A DNA stretch of 64,000 nucleotides from Acanthochromis polyacanthus (GCF_021347895.1 NC_067120.1:13935361-13999360); one strand, 5' to 3'; shown: positions 24,921-39,015, counted from the stretch's first letter. Numbers and translations: made by a program. Notes: generated from the letters alone by a model not told the origin.

Positions 24921-26989
24921 CATGATTAAGAGTATCTTAACCCTTTATGAGGCAAGTGATCGTATTTGGTAGCTTCCACACACATTCAACATCTGCCTCT
25001 CAGTGAGGTCGAGAAGCATGTGGTTTTCACCCAGAAGATCTTCGAAGATCATTCTGTTATAGCACTCTACATCGGGGCATTTCACCAATCAGCAGAGGCC
25101 TGGAATGTATCAAATATTCTCTCTTCTCCGAAGTCGGAAAAAGACGGACTTGAAGCTCGGCCCTCTTCCATACTTCCAGTTGATGGAACTCACACATTTT
25201 ACAGTTGAGTAGTTGTGATGACATATACATTTCTTAGAATTTTTTTTTTTTTTACTACTAATGGGCAAGGAACCATATATGGTAACTTCACTGACATTGA
25301 ATTTCAATAAGAAAATTAAAACATTTTAAAAATGTCACAAAAATAAAAGTCTTATGTCCTCCAATAACACTCTAGGGTTGAAATTTAGAATTTCAGTGTA
25401 TTCCAATGAGTGCTCTTTAAAGGTTTAATGCACAGAATGTAATCATTGCTGCTGGGGTTTTCTCAATCAAGACAAAAACAGAAGATGCTGTGAAGTAGCA
25501 CGAGACTGTGGAACTGTCCAAAAATAAAATATAAAAATCTAACTGATGTGATCGTGTTCATACATACCAATCAGGCACAACATTATAACCACCTGCCTAA
25601 TATTGAATACTTTAATTTCCCTCAGGATTAATAAAGTATCTAACTATCTGTCTATCTATCATGTTGTTTATGCTTCTAAAACTCCTCTGACCCAGTGGAG
25701 CCTGCTAACATCTTCTCCCTTTAATAGACATCTTTCCCGGACTACAGTGAGTAAAAAGGGGAAAGATGCCACAGACAGGTGACTAAAATTAACTGAATTC
25801 AACAAAATAATGTGTTTAAAAGTTGTTGGAAACATTTTAGGTCATGTAAATAAACAAGTAAAAAAAAAAAAAACACCGGTGAAGTAATCTAAACATTTTA
25901 TTGTGGAAATGTTACACATTACAGCTTTGAGAAGCTGTAGATTACAATGGAAACTACCGATCTCACCAGAAATCCTGACAACTGGCTCTAATAAAAACCT
26001 TCAGCTGCAGTTATTTAACATTCAAAAATAGAAGCTTTAAATTCTTTTGATTTTTCATTAAAAACATTTTTAATAACTGGCATCAAGGTGAAACTTCTTC
26101 AGTTGATTATTTACATTAAGACAATTAGTTTTTGTTTTTATTTGCTGAGGTTTTATAGGGAGGATTTTATAGGATTCATTTTTTATATTAACAAACCCCC
26201 CAAAATATAGATCAGAATAAAACTGTAAAATTCGTACAAAAACTGCTACTCAAGTGGAAATTACTGTGCTCTCTGGGTGTTTTTCTTATTATTATTACTA
26301 AGGAAATGACTGTTAGAATGCTTGCAGGCAAAGTTTTTTTTTTGAAGTACAAGTTCTCTGGAAATGTATGTTTAAATACATGAATGATGTATTATTAGAT
26401 CTAATCAGCACTAATTTGCAAAATGTTGTAAATTAAACATCTAAATGTGCATTGAGGATGTTTCCCTCCATTAAACTATGAACATTGTTTTTGCCTATAG
26501 AGTTTCACTTTAAGTAGATAAAGAAAGGATAAATTTGTAAAAATATTTTCTGCAATCATCTATCATGCAAAACTACAAAGAAAAGTTTGAGTTTTATTTA
26601 TCGTAAAAATGCTATCTAAATTGTTAGACTAACCTGAAAAAATAGTTACATTTTAGTTTACTCAAATCGTTCAAACCTAAATAGAGCGTAACAGTTATCA
26701 AAAAGAACGAAAGTTCTGCTGCATGGAAGACAGATGCAGCTCCTATACGGACAAGGACTTAAACAAAATCAAATCTAATGCAGCAAGAAGTCACTGTTTA
26801 AATAAGAAGGCCGGCAGTCGGCTCTCTCAACCAGAAAAACTTGCTATCAGTGAAACCATCGCTGCTCTCACTGCTCAGTGCGACAAGCTCAGACACGTTG
26901 TCTAAAGCACTGAGAGCAGCTGATGTATGTAGTGTGAAAAGGTGGATTTCTACTGTGAATTTAAAGTTCCTTGGAATTTTAAAGTTTCT
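24921..26989. other. slc27a2: Spacer downstream of slc27a2 copy B, with repeat debris
   Basis: No independent gene is seen. A TTAACCCTTTATGAGG at about 24938 and GGTTTAA near 25426 could bound another degraded TTAA-type element. 25565-25662 is a short repeat tail, AATTTCCCTCAGGATTAATA, followed by a CTAT microsatellite. Minus-strand AATAAA at 26593-26598 (TTTATT on plus) is a candidate poly(A) signal for copy B. Confidence 0.35.
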
Positions 26990-29900
26990 TTAAATTTTGA
27001 TCCTTCCTGCTAAAATCGAATCAAACACGTCCGGTATAAGTGGGACGTAATTCTTTTCTTTTTCATCCAGAATGTACAGGGGGTCCTTTATTTCATTCGG
27101 GTTGAATCCCTCCTTCACCAGCTTCACCTTCTGGTACTTGAATGTTCCCGTAACCTCCATGGAATCCTGCAACCGTACGAGAAATGTAACCATGACCCCA
27201 ACAAGAAGACTGTGTGTTAAGAGAACTGCAGCGGACGTACCTGAATCCTGATAAAACGTGGCCTGGCGTAGGACGGCAGAAAGTGTTGAACTTGGTGAAA
27301 AACAGCTGCAGACTCAAACTTCTGTCCAGCTCTTAAAATAACAGCAGCCATCCCAATTCTCCCCTCATGACCTGGAAACAGTCAAATCAGAAAGCACTTG
27401 TTGGCTGGAGCTGAGCGTTACTGATTGAATGAAGACTTTTGGTCTCCACTGAACAGATCACGATTATTCTTTTCTCGCCTTATAACTTTGGAGCTTGATG
27501 AGCAGATATCAGCGTCAGTAAACTGAACACGATGAGGACACTAGATGAAGCTGAACTACCTTGAGCCGCAGGATGAACCCGCTCTTCCTGACCTCTCTGG
27601 TGTCACTGAGTCTAAAGCCAACGACCTTGTCTTGCCGTAACATTGAATATATCAGTCAAAGTTTACGACCGGGACAGCAACCTGAGCAGACCTAGAAAGT
27701 GTAAACACCACCGAGAAACTGAGGTAAGGTCAGTGATCCCTGAGTTTAAAGTATTATGTGTGCCTATTTGTTTAGGAAAACCACAAATGACTGGAAAACA
27801 GTGCAGCGGATTCCTGGTAAAAATGTGTCGATGTGGCTTTTAGCTCCTTGTAACTCTCAATACGCTGAAAGAAAGCATGTGAAGCTCTGCTTAAATACAC
27901 TGAAATGCAGCAAACATGATGCAGCCACAAGATATCTGCTGATTTTGGTCATAAAATAATTATGTCAGTTTTGACTTGTTTTGCTGTTTTGTTTTCTGAA
28001 GGATGATATAAAATTAAGTCTCTATTAAAAATCTATTTGTAGCTATGACACAAATATATATTCAGATATATATTAAGAGAAATCGAATAAAAACCAACAT
28101 TTTAGTTTTTTTTTCTACCAAAGACAACATTTTATTAAAATCCTAAAAGCTGGTTGAGATTATTTGTAGTCCTAAAGTAACATCTAACTAAATTAAATTA
28201 ATTAAACAATAATTACTTCTTTTTGCTTGATCATTTTCTAAAAAAAATGATCATCTTTTGCTTTTTTTGCAACATTTCATAGACTCGATGTTCTCATAAT
28301 CACTAATGAAAATGAATGTGAGCTCTATGCTGCCACACTGTTCCAGCTGGCACATTTTGGTTTTTGTCCCGAGTGAAGCAGCAAAGAGAAGGTGCGTTGT
28401 GACGGTTACCTGGCACTTCAACTCCATAAACATTGGCCTCTTCAATGGATTCGGCCCCAGAGACGACATCAGCCACTTCATTTGTAGCCACGTTCTCTCC
28501 TTTCCATCTGCGGATGGTCACAAAGAGGCTCAATAAGTGACAACTAAGGAAATTGCATTCATTAAAAAAAATAACACTGTTAAAAGTACAATAAATTACA
28601 ACTTAATCAGAACACGTCAGAGAGATTTAGTGGCAGAACACAAAGAGCAACACACCTAAAGGAACAGACAGGAACAGCTTTTATAACAAACGACACAAAT
28701 CCTGTGCTTAAAGTGGCGGTCACCTTTATCAGCAATGCAAACAGAACAGGTATACTGTGGAATTGTTGAAGGTCTGACACAAAAGATTTCAGGTTAAAAG
28801 CAGAGAGAGTCAGCGTGAACTCAAATACCAGCGTTTACAGCCAGGTGAGTTGCATTAAGGCTCCGGCATGGTGATGTGTCAGTGTTATGCAGAGCTTTGC
28901 AGACACATGTGGCCTCTGTTGCTCAGTCGATTCTCCCTGTACAACATCAGGAAGATCAGACCCTTCCTGTCTGACCATGCAGCACAACTCCTGCTCTCGT
29001 AGGATCACGTATCGACTGCTGCAGCTCCTTACTGGCCGGCCTCCCGCCATGCACGGTCAAACCTCTGCAGATGATCCAGAATGTAGCAGCACATCTGGTT
29101 TCCAACCAACCAAAAACAGCACGTCACCTGAAGCGATCGCTTCACTGGCTTCTAGTTGCTGCCTACATAAAATTCAAAACTCTGACACTTGCATTCACAA
29201 CTACAATGAAAACAGCTCTTTCCTAACAGAACTCTCTCATTCTCTTCTACACTCCATCCATCCTGCTCTCTATGTTCGGCCAATAAAAGGCACCTGATAC
29301 AACCACCAAAACAGGGTCGGTGCATAGCTAGACTCTTCTGCTCTGTGGTTCCCCGGTGGTGAAAGGAGTTACCAAACATCTGCAGAGTCCCTCTCAGTCT
29401 TTTAGGAAAGACTAAAAACCAGCTATTCACCGAACACCTTTGAACTTGGCAGACTGCAAAAAAAAGTCCTATTATGTCTGCACTGCCTGAAGGCAACACG
29501 CTCCTACTATCACACTTGACTCTGCTTTATTGCTCTTATCCAGGCCATTTTCTCCTGACTAGATCCTTGCTTGTGTTGTATCTACTCTCAGATGTACGTC
29601 ACTTTGGACAAAAGCGTCTGCTAAATGAAACTGTAGAATTGTAGACACACTGTTGTATCTGTCTGCTGCCAATGGCAGAAGTGTCAGACTCCTGTAGAAC
29701 TGGAAATGTGGGCTACTCTAGTTTGGACTTGTACAAGAGTCCATGCAGGTGAAAAAATATACTGGAGTGAAAGTGAGCGGTGAAAACAGCAGACTGATGT
29801 CAGAGAGCGCAACTGGCAGGCTTGTAGCAGGATTCACAAAGAGGGCTGAAAAACACATGTATTGTTCACCCTTCGTAGTTCAAGCCAACCGTTAAACCAG

Positions 29901-32900
29901 TCAGAATCCAACCCATGCATAGCATGACAGTAATTCTTCTTTCTGTGTATGAAGAGAACAGAAATCTTACTGTAACCATCAACTGTATAGAAGAGATGGA
30001 AGCAGCCACCATGATGTCACTTCTTGTTTTGTGGACCGCTCTTCTGGAATTTGGCCCTCACTATCTTAGTCTTTTCAAACTGGACATAAAGAGTGAGAGG
30101 TGGATCTGATTGGAGAACCCAAGGACAATATGCAAGGTGATAGTAGCCTCCTGTCAATCATAAGGTAGCCCTGCCTTAAAGTATACTTTGCTTTATCATC
30201 TTTTCCCTCTAAATGGGATCATGATTTACGAAATAAACATCATACTCTATTAGAAAAAAGTCTTGAAACCAGTGATTGAGACCATACAGCTCTTTGGAAA
30301 GTGTTCACTGAGGTGATAAGTTAATATAATCAGGCTTCTTCTTGCAACCAGAGGAGTCGCCCCCTGGTGGCTGTTAGGAAGAATGCAGGTTTAAGACATT
30401 TCCTCATTGGCTTGAGGCTATGTCCATCTTTATATGCAGTCTTTACCTTTAGCTGATCTTCTATATCAGCCAGTTTTTCTCTAAGGCAGGCCAGTCAAAA
30501 AGGCTTCACGATGGCTTTTTCCAAAAAGTGCAGACTGTGTGAATGTAGGTTTACAAGCTTCAGCTCAGAAGATGACCTCACCTGAACGTGTCTCCAGTGC
30601 GATCCTGAAAGTAGATGAAATTGTCTTTGTCGATGCGCAGCAGGTCGCCGGTGTTGAAGTACACGTCTCCTTTCGTGAAGACATCACGCAGCTTCTTCTT
30701 CTCTGTCTGCCCGAGGTCTCCAGCATAACCAGAGAACGGAGCACTGGCTAATATCTGAGTGACCATAAGCCCAGGTTCACCTGAGCAAAGTTAAAACAGG
30801 AGAAGTCAACTCTGGGGGTCATGAATGGTAAAGATTTGCAAACCGTTTGCAGGGTTTCAGAGTGAAAGAATCCACATTTAAAGGATTTAGGAGGATATAA
30901 GAATGGCTATCAAACAGCTACAGGTAGAGCTGTGGCCTGGATTTTAGAACTGTTAATAACCCCAGCAGCCCCTCTACTCCTGGATCACTGGCTCACCAGT
31001 GTGGTCCACATTAAAATATCGAAACAACTTCAACATGGAATTTTGTTCGGACATTTGCAGTCCAGAGGATGAGCCTGGCTGCCTTCACTGATCCTCAGAT
31101 TCTTTCTCCGTTTTAGCTCTTTATTGAAATTTCTTGACAATTTTTGGATGCTTTGCTGTGAAATATGGTAAGCACGTTCATGGAGAATTTCTAATAATTT
31201 TGGTCAGTAGAGGAAATTTGTTCTTTTGCTCAACTTATGACAGTAATATTTACTGTGACATCACTTGGTCTGACCAAAAACACACAAGTCACCTTTTTGC
31301 AGCTCAGACAGATATTAGGACAGTTTTTCCAAGCAGTTACAAGTGCCTGATGTTTTATCATTTAGTCTCCACAATGCTCTGAAGCAGTTCCATGTTGCAC
31401 ATCTGACTGAGAAAGAGCTGCTTTATTTTTCTAATCATCATCATGCAAAGTCAGAACACGATGACGTGATCTTGGCTTCTGACAGTGATGTTATTTCTTG
31501 GAAAACCAGGTAGCTTCTTCTACTTATACCACTGGGAATGGGTTTCATCCCTGAAAGCTTTACTTTTTCTTTATGTGTGGATCCTGATAAGCTCATCTCT
31601 TGCCTCTGAACATGTAGAGTGGACAGGGATGCAGGCGTATTACAACAATAAAATCTGTCTTAAAGAGCTGATTTGTTTTTAGAGCTCCTTCAGTGACTCT
31701 GAATATTTTTCCATGTTTAGTTCATTCTATTTTTTCTCTTGTCAAAATTCATCGTTTATCCAAAAACAGTTGTTTCAGAGTTCTGCTACAAAGTGAATCA
31801 TAAATGTTTATAAGTTCAATCTTTACTCCATCAAGGATAAATTCTGATGGTGTCAAATTTATTTTGTGCTTTATAATTATCCTAGACCTAAAAATAATCA
31901 TATTTAAAGACACCGAGTTTAAAGAAAGTCTTTTTAAGAACTGTTGTGCCTGCACTTCTGGTCTCTGTCTTCAGAGGCTCCCACAGCACTATTAACACAC
32001 CTTTGGCAACTTCGATGCAGAAACCAGATGAATCTCTCACAGGTTCTCCTTTTTCTATGTCGAATTTGATCAGAGCGTACGGAAACAGCCACTGCAAAGC
32101 AACAGAAAAATGCCATTACATCGATTATCGACTAACAGCTTTTACTGAACAGTGCACACAGAAACATACCTTGTGCAGGAAGAAGTCTCGCCCAACTGCT
32201 CCCATCTTTCCGCTGTAATTCAGAATAGCAAGATTCCCCTCTGTTGCTCCATAAAACTCTTTGAAGTCAATGTTCCCAAACCTTCGTGTGAACTCCTTCC
32301 AAATGTCTGCTCTGAGTCCGTTGCCTAGCGCAAGTCTTACTTTGTGGTTTCGATCGTTGGGTTTCTGTTGAGGAAGAAAATTGGAGGCAACAACAGTTTT
32401 TTAACGTTCCTGGTGAGCTTTGATGTGACCGTAGCACTGATGCTGTGTCAGTACAAACCTGCGGCTGGTTGCAGAGATAACGCATAATTTCACCAATGTA
32501 CTGTACGACAGTGACGTCATACTTTCTGCAGTCATCCCAGAACTGAGAGGCAGAAAACTTACTTCTCAAAACAACAGTCATACCTGCACACAGCAAAAGA
32601 TGTCAGATGTTAAGCAGGGAAGCTACAAAGTCAATGCATTTTTGGTTTTGGTATTTTCTTTAGATTTGCTTATAACAAGAAAAATTGTTGGATTTTAACA
32701 AAATCTTAATCCATTGCAATGCTCATTTTTCTTTTCTGTCACAGATAATTAATTCTTGTGTCATCCTGCGGGTCAAAATTGACTCGTTTTAAAGCTTGAA
32801 AATGTGGGAAAAAATATATTTTCACAGTGAAACTTCTGATGTCCACATTTTCAACATTTTTGGGAAATCTTTGAACATTTTTTGGTATCAACCATAGACT

Positions 32901-35900
32901 GTATACAAAGTGGACATAGCATCTGGCTCCAAAATTAAAGCCCACCAGGAAGTGTCAAAAACTTGCAATATCACGCCGTCCGCTAGGGTTGGCTCCAAAA
33001 AGCTTTTGCTCCATAGACCCCAATTCATTTTTGGAAAAAATAAAATTTGATAGACTGATTTTCTACAACTCAGGATTTTTTTAATGTTAGTTTTCATGGT
33101 CAAAATGAGAGATCAGGTGGCCGATCTTAAAATAAATCAATACTGAATTTTAAATAAATCGTTAAAGTTGGCGGAGCCAGGGGGCGTGGCTATACTTGAT
33201 TGACAGTCCCATTGACTGGTCCTGCCCCGAGTTGCTCTCTGGTCCAGCCTTTTTACGTCACTGGCTCCAAAAAATCCAAAATGGCGACCAGGAAGTAGCA
33301 AAATCCGGGCTTTATTTTCTCGGCGTTGAAACCAACGGGTGACGTCACGGTTAGTTCATGCCTGGTATCAACCAAAATCCAGCGAATTTTGCTGGATTTT
33401 GGTTGATTTTTATGTGAATGTTCTTAACGAAAATATTATAAGTTTTACTGATGTAATCACCAGATATTTTTAAGTTTTTTGGAAGACTTTTATTAATGTT
33501 TTGAAAATATTTACAAGAATTTTCTTGCCAAATTTGTTTTTTTTTTTAAATAAAACTTTTAAGATAAACTTAAGGAATTATTGGAATTTTCTTCCTGAAG
33601 GTTTTGCGAATTTTCAGAAATTTGGGGAATTTTTTTTGCTGAATATTTAGATTTTTTTCAGGCAAGGAAACAATATTTTTGGGTGCCCGTAAATGAGGAC
33701 AACAGGAGCGTTAAATATATGTGTGCATACCTCTCTCAATGCCTGCCATTACTCCGAGGAAGCCAGCACTGTGATAGAGAGGGAGGCTGTTGTAAACGAC
33801 ATCTTCAGAAGTCACTCCTGTCATCGCCATTATTAAACAGTAGGCCCACAGTTTGGCATGACTGACTGTTACTGCTTTAGGGAGACCTGTGAAAGAAAAC
33901 CCACAGCTGTAGTTAGCACATCTACTGTTTGTTTCACGGCTGAATCTTGAACATCAACACCTCTAGCAGCTCACCTGTTGTGCCGGATGTGTATATGTAG
34001 ACCGCTGGACCCCGTAAGGTTAAATTCGACCTTAACTCCTTGGATAAAGGCTCAGAGGAGGCCTGCTGCATTTTGTCTAGGAAGCTCTGCACACCTGCAA
34101 TCTTGCATTTGTCAGTTAAGATGAAAACAGTGACCTGCTGCTCCTGCAGAATGGGCAGGACCTCCTCCACAGCATCCAGCAACTCTATAAATACAATCAA
34201 AAGAAAGCACATGAAGAACTCCAAAGATTAACAGCAATGTTTGTTATCTTTGCAGCTGAAGCAGAGTTTTACAGTAAATCAGTGGTGAAAATCGATGAAA
34301 ACATTTTGTAAAAATACTGAAATTCATGTAAAAGTCCTGGATTTAAAATTTAAAACAGACTTGAAGTATCAAGCTCTCGTTCTGTAGAAAAATGATCTTA
34401 TGTGATACATTTATGACTTTAATAGATTAACACTCATCAACATGTGGGTCAGTATATAATTGTAGGACTTTTTGTATCATAGTTGACATATTTGCTGTTT
34501 TCAGACCTAAAATCAACATGGCCGCCTGTAACCAAACAACATGGGATTTTTACAGAAAGATTCTTCTAAATATTTTATATACAATCGAGTAAAATTGAAA
34601 TCGAAAGAGCACACTTTGTAATGTCCTTTTATTGAGATCTACCGGCCTTTTATTGTGACTTATTGTGACTTATTACACGGAGGGGGTGGTCTGTGACATC
34701 AGCTTTTGCCAATTTACAATCAGCTTTTCAAAACTCCCCAAAAGAACTGCTCAGCAGATTGACTCATGTGAAGTGGCTCATGCTAAGACCACCATTGGCA
34801 TACGAGGGCTTAGTGACGTCTGTGTGAAATTCGCATTTCAACGACCCCCATTGACACTCCCTGGCACTTCCAATGACCATCGTTGAGGAGCCAGACGGGT
34901 CTGGGCGATGGTCGTTGGAATAACAATAGCACTGAACACACCTCACAGAGGTTAAAAACTGAGGCAACACCAACCACCACCAGAACTGAAGAAGCCTCTT
35001 GGATGAGAGGTGAAACATCTTCAAGGAACTTTCTTAAAGTCCAGTGGATTTATTTAAACTATTTTGGATAACCATGACCTGGATGAATGAGAACCTACAG
35101 AGACATCTTCCTTGAGGTGTTTTTGTAATGAGTAACTTAGTTGAAAGTGATTTCTCGGACACGGACACAACTTGGTATTTTGCCAAAAAATAAATATCCG
35201 TCATGATTATCTTAATAAAAAGAACACAATCAAAATATTGTTTGAATAAGCTCATTTTATTATTGTTTAGCTAATTAAAAGGTGGTTGTTATTAAACTGG
35301 GACGGTTATTTAGTTGACATTTTAGTGATATCCAGTCAATTTTTATTAGTAAGTGATTGTTTCCATTATAAACAACGATGGAATTTGCAAAGACATGATC
35401 ATAATGAACTTAAAAACATTTTTTTTTCTTTGAACTTTTAATTAAAATGTATGCAAGATATATCCCATGGAGTTCAAAAGTCCCTCAATTATATATTGAC
35501 CGGTGTAAGCAGCATTATACAGTTTTTTTAAACTACTTCACACAGTTTCAGTGGTTTAGTTTCCAACATGGAGGTCTCCTAGAGGGTTACAAGACAAGTC
35601 TGAGGGTCATGAGTTGATCAGTGGTGTATGAAAGAAAATAGAACATTCTGTTTAAGATTTGTATTTTGTGGACTTTTCTCAACATGCAAAGTAATAAATC
35701 TACTCAATCTTGTTTCACTTTGTGAAATACTTAATATTTGTACATCTTTTGTGGGAGATCACGAACCAAAATCTGTGTGAAATCCAGCCTATTTTATTTA
35801 AAGTCACTAATAAGATAATTCTACATTTACTACAGTTCATCCTGTTATGAGGACGGATGTGCATTTTTAGGTAGAAACAACAAACTCTTCACTTCAGGTG

Positions 35901-38900
35901 AGTTTTCAGTGGCCAGGACTCAACCAGACAGGCTGATATTACACAATGACATTTTTTTCAAAATGTGTTTGTAGCTGTCAAAGTTTACAGTCACAGACAA
36001 CAACTCAAACGATAACAGAACGAGCAGTTTCTTTAAAGGCTGTGTCATAAAACGACAGTAAACTTCACAGGGAGCTGAAGTTACATTCAGGTTGCATAAC
36101 AGCTTAAGTCCAGCACTGAACTCCTGGAACAGGGCAAACAAAAAGTACAGACCTTTGTGTTCAGTCACACAATTCAGTATTTTTCTCTTAAGCTTTTGGG
36201 GAGACACCCAGTGGTAGAGGGCAAAGGACATGATGTACTGTGTTCTAATGTTACTAAACCTCTGCTTTATTACATATCCGAGTAGATACTGTACTCCGCT
36301 ATTCTGACAATTATAGTTAACATACAGAGATTTTACATAAAAAAAACACACATTGTTACAGATTAGGCTGCAATAAAAACATGAAGCAGCTTAAATTAGC
36401 TACATATTTATTAACATTTTATGTCTTGTTTTTGCCATATTGTGTCTCATTAGTGTCATTTTGTTTCTTATTTGTGTCATTTTCTGTTTTTTTTTGTCAT
36501 TTTCTGTCTCGTTTGACATTAAATTAATCAGAAATACAGTCTAGACATTGTTAATGTGGTAAATGACTATTCTACCTGGAAACAGCTGATTTTCAATGAA
36601 ATATCTCCATAGGGGTACAGAGGAACATTTCCAGCAACCATCACTCCTGTGTTCTAATGCTACATTGTGTTAGCTAACGCTGTTGAAAGGCTCATTGATG
36701 ATTAGAAAACCCTTGTGCAATTGTGTTAGCACAAGAATAAAAGTGTGAGTTTTCATGGAAAACATGAAATAGTCTGTGTAAATGGTAGTGCATGGAAAGC
36801 AGCCATGTAAAACAATCTGAAAAGCAGTTGGACACAAAGTACAATATTTCTCGTCTTTGCTAGTGGAGTGTAAAGCCTCACAAAACACTGGAACGAAGCA
36901 CAACAGCATAGATGGCTGAAGTTCAGCATCTGATTAGGCCTTGATGAAGAAAACAGCACATCTTTTAGCCACAGACACCCCCTACCTTTAGTGTCACTAA
37001 GGGTAGGGGGTGTCCATCATCTTTGTCATTGATACTTATCATTTGTAGTCCGTCAGTCCTCCTGAGTCAGTCACCGGTTGCTATTGGCAACGTCTCTTAC
37101 TTTTAATTATCTACCAGAAACCTTGATTCTATCACCATTTCTCAACTTCATGCAAAGTAAACTGACCTCTTTTCTCTATTTACATACCGTTCCTACCCAG
37201 CTGTTGGACCAGTTGTGTAAAACGTTTAATTCCAGAACTAAATGTTCCGGGTCGGCTTACCTTCACAGACTCACACTCTGTGTTTGTAAGCCCACCGTAT
37301 ACCAGAACACTAAAAAACAGCCCACTACAGGGGTGTCAAACATGTGGCCCGCGGGTCAAAGCTGGCCGTCCAGAAGGTCCAATCCGGCCCGTGGGACGAC
37401 TTTAAATGTAAAAATTACGGAGGAGACATTAACTTCAGGTCATAAATTTGTAAAACTGTAAATTTTAAATAAATTCTCGACAGTGACAAGTTGTTTTCAT
37501 CATAAAGTAAAATACTAGATTCTTCATCGTTCTTTTGTCGTTTTCTGCCTCATTTTTATAATATTTTGTCTTGTTTTTGAGTGTTTTTTGTCGTCTGTCT
37601 CATGTTTTAGCCATTTTGTCTTTCCTTTATATCTGGTTTGTGCATTTTGTCTAATTTTGTGTGTCGTTTTAGTCATTTTGTGATTTGTTTCACTTGTGTT
37701 GTCCATTTTTTTTAGTTGCTTTGAAATTTTTTGGGCTAATTTTTCTTTTTTGTTTCGTGTCATTTGTCTCATTTTTGTAATATTTTGTCTTAATATTTTT
37801 GCTGTTTTTTTTGTCTGACTATTGTCACTTGATCATAAAGTAAAATACTATATCATTCAGTTCCAGATACCTTTGACTAAATGTTTTGCATCACTGTAGA
37901 CACTGTGAGCTGTAAGCTGTAATTGAGGCATAGTATTGTTAAAATTGAACTTATTTTTCTTTAAAAAAATTTCAGGTTGTTCATGCTTTGCAAATAAAAA
38001 AAAAATTCAATAAATGTGAACATTTTTGGACTGAAACAAAAGCAAAAACTGTGAGTTGTTGTTATTTATAAGTAATTATGCTGTGAATTACTGCACCGGC
38101 TCATTTGAGATCAAATTGGGCTGCACGTGGCCTCTGAACTACAATGAGGTTGACAATCTGTATTTGTTCTTTTACATGAATAAGATTTGCATTTGGGACT
38201 TTTACTCAGAGTGTGTTTTACAGTTACTTTTTTCACCACATAGGAATCAGTCATATCTGCAGCTGATCTAAAATACAGCAGAGATTACTTACTGCTCTGT
38301 CCTACTCACTAGTGAAGTTTAGAACAGATTTTTAAGATTCTTCACCACACTGACTCTACCTCCAGAACTCTCAGATCTGCTGATTAGTCACTGTTCTCTG
38401 TCCAAAAATCCTATTTAAACACATTAATTAAAAATCTTCTGGAACAATGCTGTTTGTGTTCTGATTTTTTCTGCTCATCCATGTGTGTCCCTTTGAAAAC
38501 TCCTACGATCAATTTCCATTGTCTACAAATTCTAATTAAACTGACCGAGTCTTACCTTCACCGGCGACCAGAGTCTTGGCTCCGGAGCAGTTGAAGCAGT
38601 GCAACATGGACTTGGATCTTATGTTGTAGTTGAGGAAAGCAGCGGAACATCCGATCTTCACCAAGCCCATGTAGAGCCACAGGAATAGCGGCTCGTTGGC
38701 CAGAAACAGCGCGACCGTGTCTCCCCTTTTGACCGCCCCGGACTGCAGGAAAGCCCGGGCAGTTTTGTTGCTCTGCACGTCTGCATCCTGGTAGGTGAAG
38801 GTCTCTTCTTTGAAACGAAGAAACGGCTTGTGCGGCTGCGTCTTGACCCTCTCCAAAAACAGATCCACGATCAGGTAGTTAGTCTGCATGTACTTAAACA

Positions 38901-39015
38901 CTCGGCGCCTTACGTTGAGTTTATCGATCACATATTTGAGGTCTTGTAGAAAGTAAGAATGCCGGAATAAAAGCCCGAGTAAAACTAGGGCTGCACACCC
39001 CAAATAGAGCAGCAT
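26990..39015 (-). CDS. slc27a2: Very-long-chain acyl-CoA synthetase / fatty acid transport protein 2, tandem copy B
   Basis: Ten exons (high to low): 38556-39015, 33975-34184, 33731-33886, 32459-32583, 32170-32364, 32001-32091, 30582-30780, 28410-28507, 27241-27371, 26990-27166. They sum to 1842 nt, 613 aa, all GT-AG. Exons 2 and 4-10 have exactly the lengths and phases of copy A, showing tandem duplication of a whole gene. An N-terminal hydrophobic helix ([17 protein letters not shown]) precedes YTSGTTGLPKAV (AMP binding), YGATEGN, and [15 protein letters not shown] with [13 protein letters not shown] (FATP signature). The expected activity is ATP-dependent CoA activation of long or very long fatty acids with uptake at ER or peroxisome membranes. 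The C-terminus is RIKI, so the PTS1-like -IKL of copy A is lost. ATG 39015 is chosen because the open frame upstream has no ATG. Introns are rich in LINE and MITE insertions. Confidence 0.92.
28860..29645 (+). mobile_element. L2-type LINE, 3' portion, frameshifted
   Basis: Translation in alternating plus-strand frames gives reverse transcriptase pieces such as [41 protein letters not shown] and [10 protein letters not shown]. The 3' end has GTACGTCACTTTGGACAAAA followed by GCGTCTGCTAAATG, the hallmark tail of vertebrate L2 elements. It is 5' truncated and lies in intron 7 of slc27a2 copy B, opposite to the gene. Confidence 0.75.
32749..33714. mobile_element. TTAA-flanked MITE (family 2), copy 3, split by a nested insertion
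   Basis: TTAA at 32749-32752 opens the left arm (CTTGTGTCATCCTGCGGGTC, inverse of the copy 1 right end). AACAGGAGCGTTAA (TTAA 33711-33714) closes the right arm. The middle is interrupted at 32894-33373. The unit lies in intron 3 of slc27a2 copy B. Confidence 0.65.
32894..33373. mobile_element. Nested repeat insertion with 10-bp target duplication
   Basis: GGTATCAACC occurs at 32884-32893 and again at 33364-33373, bracketing about 470 bp that begins ATAGACTGTATACAAAG. The insert contains GGCTCCAAAA, GTGGCTATACTTGATTGACA and GAAACCAACGGGTGACGTC blocks typical of a fish repeat whose usual ends are inverse TATACAGTCTATGG motifs. Here the right inverse end is missing or diverged. Confidence 0.7.
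34446..35501. mobile_element. MITE family 1, copy 2, with a different internal insertion
   Basis: Starts GGGTCAGTATATAATTGTAG and ends CAATTATATATTGACC, as copy 1 (14508-15308). The homology is broken between about 34600 and 35100 by roughly 500 bp of unrelated repeat, which contains GAAGAAGCCTCTTGGATGAG and GGATAACCATGACCTGGATG. At 35272-35284 the uninterrupted TAATTAAAAGGT shows the empty site of the SINE-like insertion seen in copy 1. It lies in intron 1 of slc27a2 copy B. Confidence 0.75.
36512..36775 (-). repeat. Interspersed repeat (family 3), minus-oriented copy
   Basis: Inverse copy of the unit at 39386-39728 and 42176-42502: it carries GAACATTTCCAGCAACCATC and GTGAGTTTTCATGGAAAAC. 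It is non-coding and lies in intron 1 of slc27a2 copy B. Confidence 0.65.
37328..38160. mobile_element. hAT-like non-autonomous element, copy 2
   Basis: Begins CAGGGGTGTCAAACATGTGG as copy 1 at 20589 does, includes the same T-rich TTTTGTC minisatellite, and ends with a decayed TGAGGTTGACAATCTG. It lies in intron 1 of slc27a2 copy B. Confidence 0.6.

Noticed and set aside
26723..26905. 60-codon plus-strand frame downstream of slc27a2 copy B
   Set aside because: No recognisable family, no splice context, and it lies in the probable 3' flank of copy B on the other strand.
36670..36959. Cys/Phe-rich minus-strand frames in slc27a2 copy B intron 1
   Set aside because: They overlap an interspersed repeat copy and have no acceptor or donor matching the gene phase.
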